From Neolewinella xylanilytica (GTDB taxonomy: Bacteria; Bacteroidota; Bacteroidia; Chitinophagales; Saprospiraceae): DNA of 64,000 bases. The stretch is from NCBI RefSeq assembly GCF_002934605.1, contig NZ_PTJC01000005.1:1302001-1366000 (forward strand), written 5' to 3'. A program made the position numbers and the translations under genes. Of this stretch, positions 17,756 to 26,995 are shown piece by piece. How positions within the stretch are numbered: position 1 is the first letter of the stretch; each line of letters starts with the position of its first letter. The notes below the pieces were generated by a model. It was given only the letters and a program-made list of their open reading frames with translations, had not been told where the DNA came from and made no database searches.

Positions 17756-17793
17756 CCCGTCCGCTGAGTCGAGGATTCTTAATTTGCCGCTCT

Positions 17794-18213
17794 ATGCCAC
17801 TGCCCCCCGCCACCGTCCGCTTCTTCGACCGCTACGCCGCTTACTTCACCGCTTCCGATAGCCTGCAGGTGGCGGCGATGTACGCCTTTCCCGCCAGCAT
17901 TTTTTCCGCTACCGGCCAATCGGTGATCATGGACCGGCCCGCTTTTCTCCGCGACTGCGAACTCACCTTCCGGAAGTACGACGCGGTGGGCGTCAAGCGC
18001 ATCACCCACCGCCTGGTCGGAGACAGCCCGATCAACGGGGTCATCCGGCTGGTGGAAATGGAATGGATCTTCCTGGATCAGGCCGGGGAGCGGCTGACCG
18101 ACTTCCGTACCCGCTATATCGTCCGCGACTTCAACGGCCACCTCATCATCCTCGGCGTGGTGGAGGTGGACGAGACGGAGCGGCTGGAGCAATTGCTGGA
18201 TACGGAAGCCTAG
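17794..18213 (+). CDS. NTF2/SnoaL-like small protein
   Basis: The 139-residue cytoplasmic protein has no signal peptide. The pattern is an N-terminal helix (VRFFDRYAAYFTASDSLQVAAMY), then FPASIFSATGQSVIMDRPAFLRDC and long amphipathic strands (RLVEMEWIFLD, TRYIVRDFNG, LIILGVVEVD). This fits the NTF2-like cone fold (nuclear transport factor 2/SnoaL superfamily), which includes isomerases, hydrolases and ligand-binding proteins. No catalytic residue set could be recognised. It sits between the BNR-repeat and amidohydrolase genes, with short gaps, and is likely co-transcribed. Confidence 0.65.
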   Translation: MPLPPATVRFFDRYAAYFTASDSLQVAAMYAFPASIFSATGQSVIMDRPAFLRDCELTFRKYDAVGVKRITHRLVGDSPINGVIRLVEMEWIFLDQAGERLTDFRTRYIVRDFNGHLIILGVVEVDETERLEQLLDTEA

Positions 18214-18231
18214 CCAGGCTATCTTGCGGAG

Positions 18232-19506
18232 ATGGGATGGAATTGCCTGGCGCCGATCGCCGTACTACTGTTTTTCGCTACCGCCAGACTGGCTGCCCAG
18301 GAGGCTACGTGTACCCTAATCACGCCCCGTTACGTATTCGATGGCACTGACCTTTCCGAAGGCCTGTCGGTGCTGGTGCGAAACGACACCATCGCGGCCA
18401 TCGGAGCGGTCACCGACCTGGAAACCTCCGGCTGTGCGGTTCGGGAATTTCCGGAGGGTACCCTCCTGCCCGGCATGATCGAGGGCCACGCCCACCTGCT
18501 GCTGCACCCCTACGACGAAGTGGACTGGAACGATCAGGTGCTGAAGGAATCCCACGCCGAGCGGGCCATCCGGGGTGGGTTGCACGCCGGAGAAACGCTG
18601 CACGCCGGCTTCACTACCGTCCGGGACCTGGGATCCGAGGGGGCGGGGTACGTCGACGTAGGGCTAAAACAAACCATCGACAAGGGCATCATTCCCGGGC
18701 CCCGGCTGCTGGTAGCCGGTAAAGCGATCGTCGCCACGGGGAGCTATGGTCCCGGCGGGTTCAACGAACAGGTCCGGGTGCCATTGGGTGCCGAGGAGGC
18801 CGATGGCCGGGACGAGCTGATCCGGGTAGTCCGCGACCAGATCGGCCACGGTGCCGACCTCATCAAGGTGTACGCCGACTACCGCTGGGGCCCGAACGGG
18901 GAAGCCCGGCCCACCTTCACCCAGGAGGAACTGGCGCTGATCGTGGAAGTCGCCAACAGCAGCGGCCGCCCGGTAGTCGCCCACGCCGCCACCGCCGAAG
19001 GCATGCGCCGGGCCACCCTGGCCGGGGTCGCCACGATCGAGCACGGCGACGGCGGCACGGCGGAGGTCTTCGAGCTGATGGCGGAGCGAGGAGTAGCCCT
19101 TTGTCCGACCCTGGCGGCCGGCGACGCTATTTTGCAGTACCGGGGTTGGCGGAAGGGGACCGATCCCGAGCCGGAACGAATCCGGGAAAAGCGGGCTTCC
19201 TTCACCGCCGCCCTCGCGGCCGGGGTGACCATCGTAGCCGGCGGCGACGTCGGCGTATTCGCCCACGGCGACAACGCTCGGGAACTGGAGATGATGGTGG
19301 ACTACGGGATGGAGCCGCTGGCGGTATTGCGGTCGGTGACTTCCGGAAACGCGGACGTTTTCGGACTTGCCGATCGGGTAGGGCGGATAGTACCCGGCTT
19401 ACTGGCCGACCTGGTGGTGGTGGATGGGGATCCTACTCAAGATATCTCTCTGTTGCGGGAGGTGCGTTGGGTGATGCTCGGGGGCGAGGAGGTTGACTTG
19501 GATTAG
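18232..19506 (+). CDS. Secreted amidohydrolase (imidazolonepropionase/prolidase-like)
   Basis: The 424-residue protein has a signal peptide (LAPIAVLLFFATARLAAQ). It carries metal-dependent hydrolase features: LLPGMIEGHAHLLLHP (first two His ligands), GFTTVRDLG, VVAHAATAEGMRRA, TIEHGD and the final Asp region VAGGDVGVFAHGDN. The end GRIVPGLLADLVVVDGDP is typical of the amidohydrolase family PF01979. Related secreted enzymes cleave Xaa-Pro dipeptides or cyclic imides; the substrate here is unknown. The ATG lies 18 bases after the NTF2-like gene. The convergent TonB-dependent receptor ends only 28 bases further on. Confidence 0.88.
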   Translation: MGWNCLAPIAVLLFFATARLAAQEATCTLITPRYVFDGTDLSEGLSVLVRNDTIAAIGAVTDLETSGCAVREFPEGTLLPGMIEGHAHLLLHPYDEVDWNDQVLKESHAERAIRGGLHAGETLHAGFTTVRDLGSEGAGYVDVGLKQTIDKGIIPGPRLLVAGKAIVATGSYGPGGFNEQVRVPLGAEEADGRDELIRVVRDQIGHGADLIKVYADYRWGPNGEARPTFTQEELALIVEVANSSGRPVVAHAATAEGMRRATLAGVATIEHGDGGTAEVFELMAERGVALCPTLAAGDAILQYRGWRKGTDPEPERIREKRASFTAALAAGVTIVAGGDVGVFAHGDNARELEMMVDYGMEPLAVLRSVTSGNADVFGLADRVGRIVPGLLADLVVVDGDPTQDISLLREVRWVMLGGEEVDLD

Positions 19507-19534
19507 GCGTTCTTCCAGCGCCCCGGCGCCCTGC

Positions 19535-21976
19535 TTACCACTGATACCGTACGCCCAATCCCAGGTCGATGCCGGGGGCGGCGATCCCGCTGGCAAATCG
19601 CCAGTAAAAACGGTCAAGGAGGTTTTCGGCCTTGAGCTGGACGGATACGCGCTCGGAGAAATCGTAGCCGGCGTAGGCATTGAAGGTGTACCAGCCGGGG
19701 GCGCCTTCGCTGTCCGGGGTCAACTCGATGTTGTCGGCACTGCCTACCCGATCGAAGGTGTAGCCGCTGGCAGCGGTGCCGTCGATGGCATTGACGGCGT
19801 AGTCTTCAAACTCCTTGCGGACCTGGAAATCGACCCGCCCCCGCGCCCACCACGGACCGCGTTCGTACCGCAGCCCGAACTGGCCGTAGGCCGGGGGGAT
19901 GTGGTCCTGCGGAAGCGTGAGCAGCTCGCCGCCGGGAGCTTCCTGTCGCCGCTCGCCCCGCAGCCAGTTCAAGCGGCCGTGTAGCTCCCAGCCGGTAGCG
20001 AAGTTCCAGGCGGTGGCGAGGTCGAAGCCGTAGACCCAGGCGCGTTCGGCGTTGACGTTGGTGTCGGTGTAGAGGGTGTCGCCGCGGCTAACGAAGGAGG
20101 TGCGGCCGTCGGGCAGGGCGCCGGCGCGGCGGATGACGGCGTCGGTGAGGACGGTACCGTAGGCGGTGACCTCGAAGCGGAAGGGGCCTTCCAGCCGTCC
20201 GTAGGCGAGCTCCAGGGTGTGGGACTTTTCGGGGCCGAGGTCGGGATTGGGTACCTGTACCCGTCCGTTCTGCTCCCGGAATTTGCCGAAGTCGTCGACG
20301 TTGGGCGCCCGGAAACCCTGGGCGAAGAGCAGGCGTACCGAATTACCGGCGCGGCGGTAACGCAGTCCGATGGCCGCGGTGAGCGCATCCGAATTACCGC
20401 CGGTTCCGTCGAGGTAATCTTCCGGCCAGGCGACGATGTCGTTGGGGGTGAAGGTGGCGCTCAGGCGCTGATAATTGTAGCGGAGGCCGCCCCGCACCCG
20501 CCAGTAATCGGCGAAGCGGTGGCTCAGGTCCACGTAGGCACCACCGGCGGCGAGGGTGCTGCCCCCGCCGGGATACCGGGTGGGTTCGCCCGCCGGGGTG
20601 GCGGTGGAGATCACCTCGTCGTAACGCCCGTCAAGGCCGTAGCGCAGTTCGGTGCCGGTGGCGAGGTGTTTGGCGAAGTCTACTTGCAGGGTGTAGGCGT
20701 GGACGCCTTCGAGGTTCTCGGTAGTGACGGGACTACCGAGCCGGCGCTGGATGCGATCCTCCTCGGTGTACTGGTAGGCGAGTAGGTAGGTGGCCACGTC
20801 GTAGAGGGAGGTAGGGCGGCGGTCGGAGAGGCGCAGACTGCCGAGGGCGCGGGTTTGGGGGCCGTAATCCCACCGGGCCCAGCGGAGGTTGCCGTCGCGG
20901 CGTTCGATGAGGGCGTCGTAGCGCGGGATATCGGAGGTCGTGGAAAACTGGAAGTTGGCGTCCAGCTCCATCTTTTCCGCCAGGCGGAGCCGAAATTTCT
21001 GGAGGAGATTGTACTGATCGTAGCCGCTGCCGACCTGGCGTTGGGGATTATCGTTGTCGAGGACATCGTCGCCGTCGACGTACTGATCGCGGAGGCCGAA
21101 ATCGCCGTAGGCGTCCGGCCGGTTGCCGCCGGCGCGCAGGTCACCGATGGCGGTAACGGAATAGCTGCTGAGCCCCGCCCAGTTGGCTCCGCCGAATTCG
21201 AAACCACCGGCGTAATTAAGGGCATTGGCGGCGGTGGCGAAGTTGGCTTGCTGATAGCCGCTCCAGCCACCGTCGGGCCGGAAATCGGGCTGGCGGGTAC
21301 GGAAGTGGACGACCCCGCCGATGGCATCGCTGCCGTAGGTCAGGGCTCCGGCGCCGTAGATAACCTCGATGCGTTCCAGTACGTTGGGGTCCACGGTGAT
21401 GGCGCTCTGTAGATGGCCGTTCCGGTATATGGCGTTGTTCATCCGAACGCCGTCCACGACTAGCAGTACCCGGTTTGCTTCGAAGCCGCGCACCACCGGG
21501 CTGCCGCCCCCCAGTTGGGACCGCTGTACGTACACCCCGCTGAGGGCTTCCAGGGCGTCTGCCGTGGTTAGCGACTGAATCTTCGCCTGATTTTCGCGGT
21601 CGATCGTTTCCACCTGGTAGGGTAGGGTGTTTGCCCGTTCATCGCGGCGTCCCACGATGGTGGCCGTCATCAGGCTGATGCCGGAGCTCCATTCCAGCAT
21701 GCTGAGGCGGTTGATGCCGGCTTGTAGTCGGTCGCCGGTGACCGTGAGTGGTTCGAAACCGAGAAAGTCGATGCGGAGGCTGTCGTCTTCGGCGAGGTTG
21801 ACGGCGAGCTGGCCGGCATCGTCTGTGTAGCCGAGTTGCTCGTCCGGTAGGCGGATGACGGTGGCGCCGGACAGGGGGTCCCCTTCTTCGTCGAGTACCT
21901 GCAGGACGGTCTGGGCGGAGGTGACCGCGGGGCACAACAGTAAGCACAGAAGCAGAAGACGCAGCAACGGAACCAT
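19535..21976 (-). CDS. TonB-dependent outer-membrane receptor
   Basis: The 813-residue protein has a signal peptide (LLLLCLLLCPAVTSAQ) and a carboxypeptidase-regulatory-like N-terminal domain (about 22-95, VLDEEGDPLSGATVIRLPD). The plug follows (about 115-230: TADALEALSGVYVQRS, VVRGFEANRVLLVVDGVRM, YGAGALTYGSDAIGGVVHF), then a 22-strand barrel ending in LGLGVRYQW. The plug pattern, with the NGHLQ-type loop, resembles hemin or siderophore receptors rather than SusC. No SusD partner gene is next to it, so a role in iron/heme or cobalamin uptake is more likely than glycan uptake. The true ligand is unknown. Confidence 0.9.
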   Translation of the reverse strand: MVPLLRLLLLCLLLCPAVTSAQTVLQVLDEEGDPLSGATVIRLPDEQLGYTDDAGQLAVNLAEDDSLRIDFLGFEPLTVTGDRLQAGINRLSMLEWSSGISLMTATIVGRRDERANTLPYQVETIDRENQAKIQSLTTADALEALSGVYVQRSQLGGGSPVVRGFEANRVLLVVDGVRMNNAIYRNGHLQSAITVDPNVLERIEVIYGAGALTYGSDAIGGVVHFRTRQPDFRPDGGWSGYQQANFATAANALNYAGGFEFGGANWAGLSSYSVTAIGDLRAGGNRPDAYGDFGLRDQYVDGDDVLDNDNPQRQVGSGYDQYNLLQKFRLRLAEKMELDANFQFSTTSDIPRYDALIERRDGNLRWARWDYGPQTRALGSLRLSDRRPTSLYDVATYLLAYQYTEEDRIQRRLGSPVTTENLEGVHAYTLQVDFAKHLATGTELRYGLDGRYDEVISTATPAGEPTRYPGGGSTLAAGGAYVDLSHRFADYWRVRGGLRYNYQRLSATFTPNDIVAWPEDYLDGTGGNSDALTAAIGLRYRRAGNSVRLLFAQGFRAPNVDDFGKFREQNGRVQVPNPDLGPEKSHTLELAYGRLEGPFRFEVTAYGTVLTDAVIRRAGALPDGRTSFVSRGDTLYTDTNVNAERAWVYGFDLATAWNFATGWELHGRLNWLRGERRQEAPGGELLTLPQDHIPPAYGQFGLRYERGPWWARGRVDFQVRKEFEDYAVNAIDGTAASGYTFDRVGSADNIELTPDSEGAPGWYTFNAYAGYDFSERVSVQLKAENLLDRFYWRFASGIAAPGIDLGLGVRYQW

Positions 21977-22011
21977 ACCGCTAAGGTACCACCGGCTTGG
22001 GAACTATAAAC

Positions 22012-22821
22012 TCACTCCTTCGGAATCAGTACGTAGCCCGTCTGTGCCAGTTCGCCAAAATCCTCGTAGCTGATGGTGACGTATCCGCCGGCACCCCAGT
22101 TGCGGCCGAGCGAGCTGCGGAGTTCGAACGTCTCGGCCTCGCCGTCGTAGCCGATGACGGTCATGAAATGCTTTTCGGTGGCCGGACCGTCGGGTTCGTA
22201 GGTGCCGGACTTCAGGCCCGTGAAACGGTCGTCGGTCGACAGTTCCACGATGACCGGGTTGCCCCGGCTGAGGGCCTTCCGGGCTTCGAAGACACGGTTG
22301 CGGGGCTTGGTTTCGGGGCGGAACAGGTAGCCGAAGTTCTCGATGCCGAAGCGGGCCACGGAGTAGACTGAGTTGGGGATAGTACTGCTGTTATAGGGCA
22401 CGATGGCGGCCGATACCGTGCCGGCGTTCATGAGTAGCCCGAGTCCGTCGACGAGGTTGGGGCGGGTGCCGGCGTTGGCCAGGCTCATCGAGATGTAATC
22501 CGGACTCATATTGTCCTTGAAGTTGCTGTTCAGGTTGACGTAGTACTCCAGGGCGTCGGCCAGGGCGTAGGCCCATTCCATACCGGTCTGGGGCACCTGG
22601 CGGATGGGCATCATGTAGGGCTTGATATTTTGGCGCAGGAGGTCTTCCCGGGAGGAGCTGCCGATCCCGGGGATATAGTACATCATCTGGTCGATGGTCT
22701 CGAGATCGCTGAGGCCCTGCAGTTTTTCCGCGCTTTTGGCGGTGCCGTAGGGTTGTTGGGCGAGGGCGCAGGAGCAAAGGAACAGGGCAAACAGGAAAGC
22801 TGTCTGGCGGAGAATCGTCAT
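22012..22821 (-). CDS. Secreted papain-fold (C1A-like) protein, likely catalytically dead
   Basis: The 269-residue protein has a signal peptide (FLFALFLCSCALAQ). Segments match papain-like cysteine peptidases in order: PIRQVPQTGMEWAYALADALEYY (the CWAF helix, here EWAY with Glu82 in place of the catalytic Cys), ALSRGNPVIVEL, KHFMTVIGYDGE (His218 kept) and ELRSSLGRNWGAGGY (the NSWG motif, here SSLG, so the catalytic Asn is Ser236). With two of three catalytic residues missing it is probably a binding or inhibitory pseudoenzyme. It is exported, probably to the periplasm, and follows the TonB receptor start by 35 bases on the same strand, so the two may share a transcript, with this gene first. 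The family assignment is inferred from motif order only. Confidence 0.6.
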   Translation of the reverse strand: MTILRQTAFLFALFLCSCALAQQPYGTAKSAEKLQGLSDLETIDQMMYYIPGIGSSSREDLLRQNIKPYMMPIRQVPQTGMEWAYALADALEYYVNLNSNFKDNMSPDYISMSLANAGTRPNLVDGLGLLMNAGTVSAAIVPYNSSTIPNSVYSVARFGIENFGYLFRPETKPRNRVFEARKALSRGNPVIVELSTDDRFTGLKSGTYEPDGPATEKHFMTVIGYDGEAETFELRSSLGRNWGAGGYVTISYEDFGELAQTGYVLIPKE

Positions 22822-22883
22822 ACTTCAGGGTACTTAAAAAGCTGTGGGGTGCTAACGCTGGGCTGACGGGCTAACGTATACGA

Positions 22884-22961
22884 GGGGTGCCGGTCCGCCG
22901 AGCTACCGGTAAAGTTTTTGGTGTTGAGGAAAAGCGTGTCTGCTCGTCGGCCCGGCTCCGG
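22884..22961. repeat. 78-bp hairpin repeat unit, copy 1
   Basis: The unit starts GGGGTGCCGGTCCGCCGAGC and ends GCTCGTCGGCCCGGCTCCGG. Its arms GCCGGTCCGCCGAGC and GCTCGTCGGCCCGGC can pair over 15 bases with two mismatches, leaving a loop of about 38 bases. The next unit begins directly after it. Confidence 0.75.
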
Positions 22962-23039
22962 GGGGTGCTGGTCCGCCGAGCTACCGCGACAAACTTTGCG
23001 GTCGGGGGGAAGGTAAGCTGCTCGTCGGCCCAGCTCCGG
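22962..23039. repeat. 78-bp hairpin repeat unit, copy 2
   Basis: The second unit starts GGGGTGCTGGTCCGCCGAGC and ends GCTCGTCGGCCCAGCTCCGG. The ends are nearly the same as in copy 1 while the middle has diverged. The tandem pair lies in the gap between the papain-fold gene (-) and the gluQ gene (+). Confidence 0.75.
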
Positions 23040-23111
23040 GGATAAGGCTCATGGCTGCGACCCGTCGGCCGACCAGCAAGCTGTGCGGACGACTGGCGTA
23101 TTTTCACCCCA

Positions 23112-23897
23112 ATGCACCGTATAGCGCCCACCCCCTCCGGCTACCTGCACCCCGGCAACGCGGCCAACTTTGCCGCTAATGCCCTGCTGGCCGACGGCGG
23201 GCCGCTCCTCCTGCGCATCGACGACCTGGACCGCGAGCGCTTCCGCCCGGAGTACCTGGAGGATGTCTTCGAGGTACTGCACTGGCTCGGCATTGATTGG
23301 ACCCACGGCCCGAAGGACGCCACGGACTTCGAGCGGCACTGGTCCCAGGAGTATCGGATGACATTGTACCTCGAAGCGTTGGAGGAGCTACGCACCCGCG
23401 CCCCGGCGCAAGTATTTGCCTGTCCCTGCTCGCGAAAGGAACTGGCGGATGGTGTTCATGTACACGGCTGTCTGCGGGGAAGCATCGCCTTCAACCGGCC
23501 AGCGGTGGCCTGGCGGGTGGATACACGCGGTACCATACTACACGAAAGCATGCCCTGGTTCGCGGTACGCAAGAAAGACGGCCGCCCGAGTTACCAGCTG
23601 GCCTGTACGGTCGACGACCTCCACTTCGGGATTACGGAATGTGCGCGTGGGGAGGACCTGCGGGATAGCACGGCGGCGCAGGCCTTACTCAGCGATTTGC
23701 TGGGTTATCCGCCGTTGCTGGAACGGATCCGGTTCGTGCACCATCCGTTGATCCTAGAAGGGGGGGAGAAGCTTTCCAAGAGCCAGGGGAGCCGCGGGGT
23801 GCGGGAGTGGGGCGTCAGCGCGAAGGAGATCTTTCAGATTGCCGAAAACTGGTTAAGGGTCACACCTTCAAACCATCCACCTTGCGCACCTCCTTGA
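23112..23897 (+). CDS. gluQ: Glutamyl-Q tRNA(Asp) synthetase-like protein
   Basis: The 261-residue protein is a class I glutamyl-tRNA synthetase catalytic core without an anticodon-binding domain. It has the HIGH-type motif TPSGYLHPGN (residues 7-16), RIDDLD, cysteines that would bind zinc (C104, C106, C120 in CPC...HGCLRG) and the KMSKS-type motif EKLSKSQG. GluQ enzymes charge glutamate onto the queuosine base of tRNA(Asp) in the cytoplasm. Bacteroidota members are often named simply 'glutamate-tRNA ligase family'. The ATG at 23112 follows GTATTTTCACCCCA. Its 3' end overlaps the convergent YihY/BrkB gene by 38 bases. A G7 run precedes the KLSKS motif. Confidence 0.85.
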   Translation: MHRIAPTPSGYLHPGNAANFAANALLADGGPLLLRIDDLDRERFRPEYLEDVFEVLHWLGIDWTHGPKDATDFERHWSQEYRMTLYLEALEELRTRAPAQVFACPCSRKELADGVHVHGCLRGSIAFNRPAVAWRVDTRGTILHESMPWFAVRKKDGRPSYQLACTVDDLHFGITECARGEDLRDSTAAQALLSDLLGYPPLLERIRFVHHPLILEGGEKLSKSQGSRGVREWGVSAKEIFQIAENWLRVTPSNHPPCAPP

Positions 23898-24819
23898 TCA
23901 CCCGCACCGCGTTGTGATCCGGCCGGATGGGAAAGCCCCGCCGCTTGGCCCAGGTGAACGTGAACTCCGCTCCGAGGAAGAGAATGAGGCTATTGTAAAA
24001 GGTCCAGACTAGCAGGGTGACCAAGGCTCCCGCGGCACCGTACGTATTGCTGAAATTGGAGTTGCCGATGTACAACCCGATCAGGTAGCGGCCGAGCCCG
24101 AACAGCAAAGCGGTGAAGATCGCGCCGGCCCAAATATCCTTCCACCGCGCCTTCGCGTCGGGTAGAAACCGGAAAAGCAAGGCGAAAATGATCGCCGTTA
24201 CAATGGTCGCCAGTACCCAGCTGGTGATGCCGAGTACCGCCGGTCCGAGGGCGGGCAGGTAGCTGGCAATTTGGTCCATGAAACCGATAATCAGGGCATT
24301 CACGATGAGCGTGATCATCAGCAGGAATCCGAGCCCTACCACGAAGCCGAAGCTAAGCAACCGGGTCACCAGAAATCCGATGATGTTATTAGCCGGCCGG
24401 GCCTCGATCTGCCAGATTTTATTCAGGCTCATTTTCAGGGTCGCAAACACCGTCGAAGCCGTAAACAGCAGCGTCGCTACACTGAGGACGGTAGCCCACA
24501 GGCTGTCTCCCGTGGAATAGGCATTGCTCACGATGTCCTGCAGAGTAGTAGCGGCATCCGGGCCGAGCAGTCCCTCCAGTTCCCCGTACAGCCTTCCGGT
24601 GACCGCATCTTCCCCCATGAAATAGCTGGCAATCGCAATGGCCACCACGAGGAGGGGGGCGAAACTGAATACGGTATAGTAAGCCAGGGCCGCGCCCAGG
24701 GTGAAGGCGTCGTCCTGGCCGTAATTATTGAAGAGTTCCTGGGTAAAGGAAACGGTACGTTGAAAGAAGTTCTGTTTGGGCACGGATTGCGGCTTTGCTC
24801 TTACAATACCGATACCCAC
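23860..24819 (-). CDS. YihY/BrkB-family integral membrane protein
   Basis: This protein of about 319 residues has six hydrophobic helices and the family features [24 protein letters not shown] (start of the core), [12 protein letters not shown] and a final [21 protein letters not shown]. These are typical of the YihY/UPF0761 (BrkB) family, once annotated as ribonuclease BN, now regarded as an inner-membrane protein of unknown transport role. The start used is a GTG at 24817-24819, since there is no ATG before the core helices; it lies 50 bases from the divergent mutase ATG. Its last 38 bases overlap the gluQ 3' end on the other strand. Confidence 0.85.
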   Translation of the reverse strand: MGIGIVRAKPQSVPKQNFFQRTVSFTQELFNNYGQDDAFTLGAALAYYTVFSFAPLLVVAIAIASYFMGEDAVTGRLYGELEGLLGPDAATTLQDIVSNAYSTGDSLWATVLSVATLLFTASTVFATLKMSLNKIWQIEARPANNIIGFLVTRLLSFGFVVGLGFLLMITLIVNALIIGFMDQIASYLPALGPAVLGITSWVLATIVTAIIFALLFRFLPDAKARWKDIWAGAIFTALLFGLGRYLIGLYIGNSNFSNTYGAAGALVTLLVWTFYNSLILFLGAEFTFTWAKRRGFPIRPDHNAVRVIKEVRKVDGLKV

Positions 24820-24869
24820 AACAGTGTTCGCCCCGGCGATTTACGTATTTTGCCCACCACCCCGACTGT

Positions 24870-26924
24870 ATGCAACGACCTCCTTATTCCGAGCGGCCCG
24901 ACCACGGCCTGGGCCGGACCGCGGATTTACCCGCCGATCATCGGCCATTGACCTCCGTAGCCGGTTACCCGCCTTACCTGCGTGGTCCTTACGCCAGCAT
25001 GTACGTGGGCCGACCGTGGACCATCCGTCAGTACGCCGGCTTTAGCACCGCCGCGGAATCCAACGCCTTCTACCGCCGTAACCTGGCTGCCGGGCAGCGC
25101 GGCTTGTCGGTTGCCTTCGATCTGGCTACCCACCGGGGGTACGACAGCGACCACGAACGCGTCCGGGGCGACGTAGGTAAGGCCGGCGTTGCGATCGATA
25201 CGGTGGCGGATATGGAGCGGCTGTTCGACCAAATTCCCCTGGATAAAATGTCGGTCAGCATGACCATGAACGGGGCCGTCCTCCCGGTTATGGCCTTCTT
25301 TATCGTGGCGGCGGAGCGGCAGGAGGTAGCCCCCGAAAAACTGAGTGGTACGATCCAGAACGACATTCTCAAGGAGTTCATGGTGCGGAATACGTACATC
25401 TACCCGCCGGAGCCGAGTATGCGCATCGTTTCGGACATTTTCGCTTACACCGCCGCTCACATGCCACGCTTCAACAGCATCAGCATCAGCGGCTACCACA
25501 TGCACGAAGCGGGCGCAACCGCCGCGGTGGAACTGGCCTATACCCTGGCTGACGGGCTGGCATACGTAAGAGCCGGTGTAGCGGCGGGGCTGGATGTCGA
25601 CGATTTTGCCCCCCGGCTGAGCTTCTTCTGGGGCATCGGCATGAAGCATTTTACCGAGATCGCGAAGCTCCGGGCGGGCCGCCAGCTATGGGCGGAACTG
25701 ATGGCGGAGTTCAAGCCGAAAAATCCGAAGAGTTCGATGTTGCGCACTCACTGCCAGACCAGTGGCTACAGTCTCACGGAGCAGGATCCCTACAACAACG
25801 TTGCTCGTACCTGCATCGAAGCGATGGCGGCGGTCTTCGGTGGCACCCAGAGTCTGCACACCAATGCCCTGGACGAGGCGATCGCCCTCCCCACCGATTA
25901 CAGCGCCAAGATCGCGCGGGACACCCAGCTGTACCTGCAGCACGAGTTGGGAATTACCCAGGCGGTAGACCCCTGGGGCGGTAGTTTCGACGTGGAGCGG
26001 GAGACCCGGCGGCTGGTAAAGGAAGCAAGGGAACTCATGCAAGAGGTCGCGGAAGCCGGCGGAATGGTTCGGGCCATTGAAACGGGCTTGCCGAAATTGC
26101 GTATTGAAGAAGCCTCCGCCCGCAAGCAGGCTGCCATCGACTCCGGCAAGGAACAGATCGTGGCGGTCAACATCTTCCGCAACGACGAGGCGGCTGATTT
26201 CGAACTCCTGGAAGTCGATAACGACCGCGTTCGTCAGGAGCAACTGGACACCATCGCACGAACGAAACGGGAGCGCGATGCGACGGAAGTACAGGCTGCC
26301 ATCACCTCCCTAACGGAAGCGGCGAAGGGAGATGGGAACCTGTTATCGGCCGCCGTGGTCGCCGCCCGCGCCGGCGCCACGCTCGGGGAGATCAGCACGG
26401 CGCTCGAAGAAGTGTTCGGGCGCTACCGGGCCAGCCACCAACTCATCAGCGGGGTATATGCCGGGCATTCGGCTCCGGATCGATTGCGCCAGGTCCGGGA
26501 GCTTTCCGACCGATTCTCCCGGGCCAACGGCCGCCGCCCGCGAATCCTGATTGCCAAACTCGGTCAGGACGGCCACGACCGGGGGGCCAAGGTGATCGCC
26601 TCCGGCTTCGCGGATTTGGGTTTCGACGTAGACGTCGGTCCGCTCTTCCAGACACCGGACGAGGCGGTACGGCAGGCGGTGGAGAACGACGTCCACTTAC
26701 TGGGTATCAGCTCGCTGGCGGCGGGGCACAAAACCCTGGTTCCGGAAGTGGTCCGGCAACTGGCCGCGGCGGACGCGGCGGACATCAAGGTGATCGTTGG
26801 TGGGGTCATTCCTCCTGCCGATTACCAATATCTCTACGACCACGGCGTGGTGGGGATATTCGGACCGGGCACGAATATCACCGTGGCGGCGGAGGAGATT
26901 TTGGAGATGATGCTGGCCGAGTAG
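24870..26924 (+). CDS. scpA: Methylmalonyl-CoA mutase, large (alpha) subunit
   Basis: The open frame runs from 24795, but the ATG at 24870 (MQRPPYSER) is the likely start and gives 684 residues. The N-terminal TIM barrel has [50 protein letters not shown] and [23 protein letters not shown]. The C-terminal B12-binding domain has [23 protein letters not shown], where His near 569 is the lower cobalt ligand, and the late GG/GPG loop. The enzyme interconverts (R)-methylmalonyl-CoA and succinyl-CoA in propionate metabolism. It is normally a heterodimer; the small subunit gene is not in this window. The TAG stop lies in the left arm of a 20-bp perfect inverted repeat. Confidence 0.95.
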   Translation: MQRPPYSERPDHGLGRTADLPADHRPLTSVAGYPPYLRGPYASMYVGRPWTIRQYAGFSTAAESNAFYRRNLAAGQRGLSVAFDLATHRGYDSDHERVRGDVGKAGVAIDTVADMERLFDQIPLDKMSVSMTMNGAVLPVMAFFIVAAERQEVAPEKLSGTIQNDILKEFMVRNTYIYPPEPSMRIVSDIFAYTAAHMPRFNSISISGYHMHEAGATAAVELAYTLADGLAYVRAGVAAGLDVDDFAPRLSFFWGIGMKHFTEIAKLRAGRQLWAELMAEFKPKNPKSSMLRTHCQTSGYSLTEQDPYNNVARTCIEAMAAVFGGTQSLHTNALDEAIALPTDYSAKIARDTQLYLQHELGITQAVDPWGGSFDVERETRRLVKEARELMQEVAEAGGMVRAIETGLPKLRIEEASARKQAAIDSGKEQIVAVNIFRNDEAADFELLEVDNDRVRQEQLDTIARTKRERDATEVQAAITSLTEAAKGDGNLLSAAVVAARAGATLGEISTALEEVFGRYRASHQLISGVYAGHSAPDRLRQVRELSDRFSRANGRRPRILIAKLGQDGHDRGAKVIASGFADLGFDVDVGPLFQTPDEAVRQAVENDVHLLGISSLAAGHKTLVPEVVRQLAAADAADIKVIVGGVIPPADYQYLYDHGVVGIFGPGTNITVAAEEILEMMLAE

Positions 26925-26990
26925 ACATCGGATGTGTCAGGTGCCAAAAAGTGTGCCAAAATGGCAAAAAACCTGACACATCCGATGTCT
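26923..26990. repeat. 20-bp perfect inverted repeat with nested hairpin after the mutase gene
   Basis: AGACATCGGATGTGTCAGGT at 26923-26942 is repeated exactly as its reverse complement at 26971-26990, 28 bases apart. The left arm shares its first two bases with the TAG stop. The loop holds a second hairpin TGCCA-AAA-TGGCA (26954-26966) and a related GTGCCAAAAA. The structure can act as a terminator between the mutase (+) and the small gene at 26996 (-). Its length and symmetry also suit a REP/MITE-like mobile palindrome. Confidence 0.85.
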
Positions 26991-26995
26991 CCCCG

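Noticed and set aside
18232-19506. The NTF2-like protein and the amidohydrolase as a toxin-antitoxin pair
   Set aside because: Sizes and domains fit secreted metabolism enzymes, and the first is not a toxin fold.
22871-23131. Minus-strand frame of 86 codons with repeated ADEQ and VARRT words
   Set aside because: The repetition is explained by the tandem 78-bp DNA units; there is no family match, and the arms are conserved as hairpins rather than as codons.
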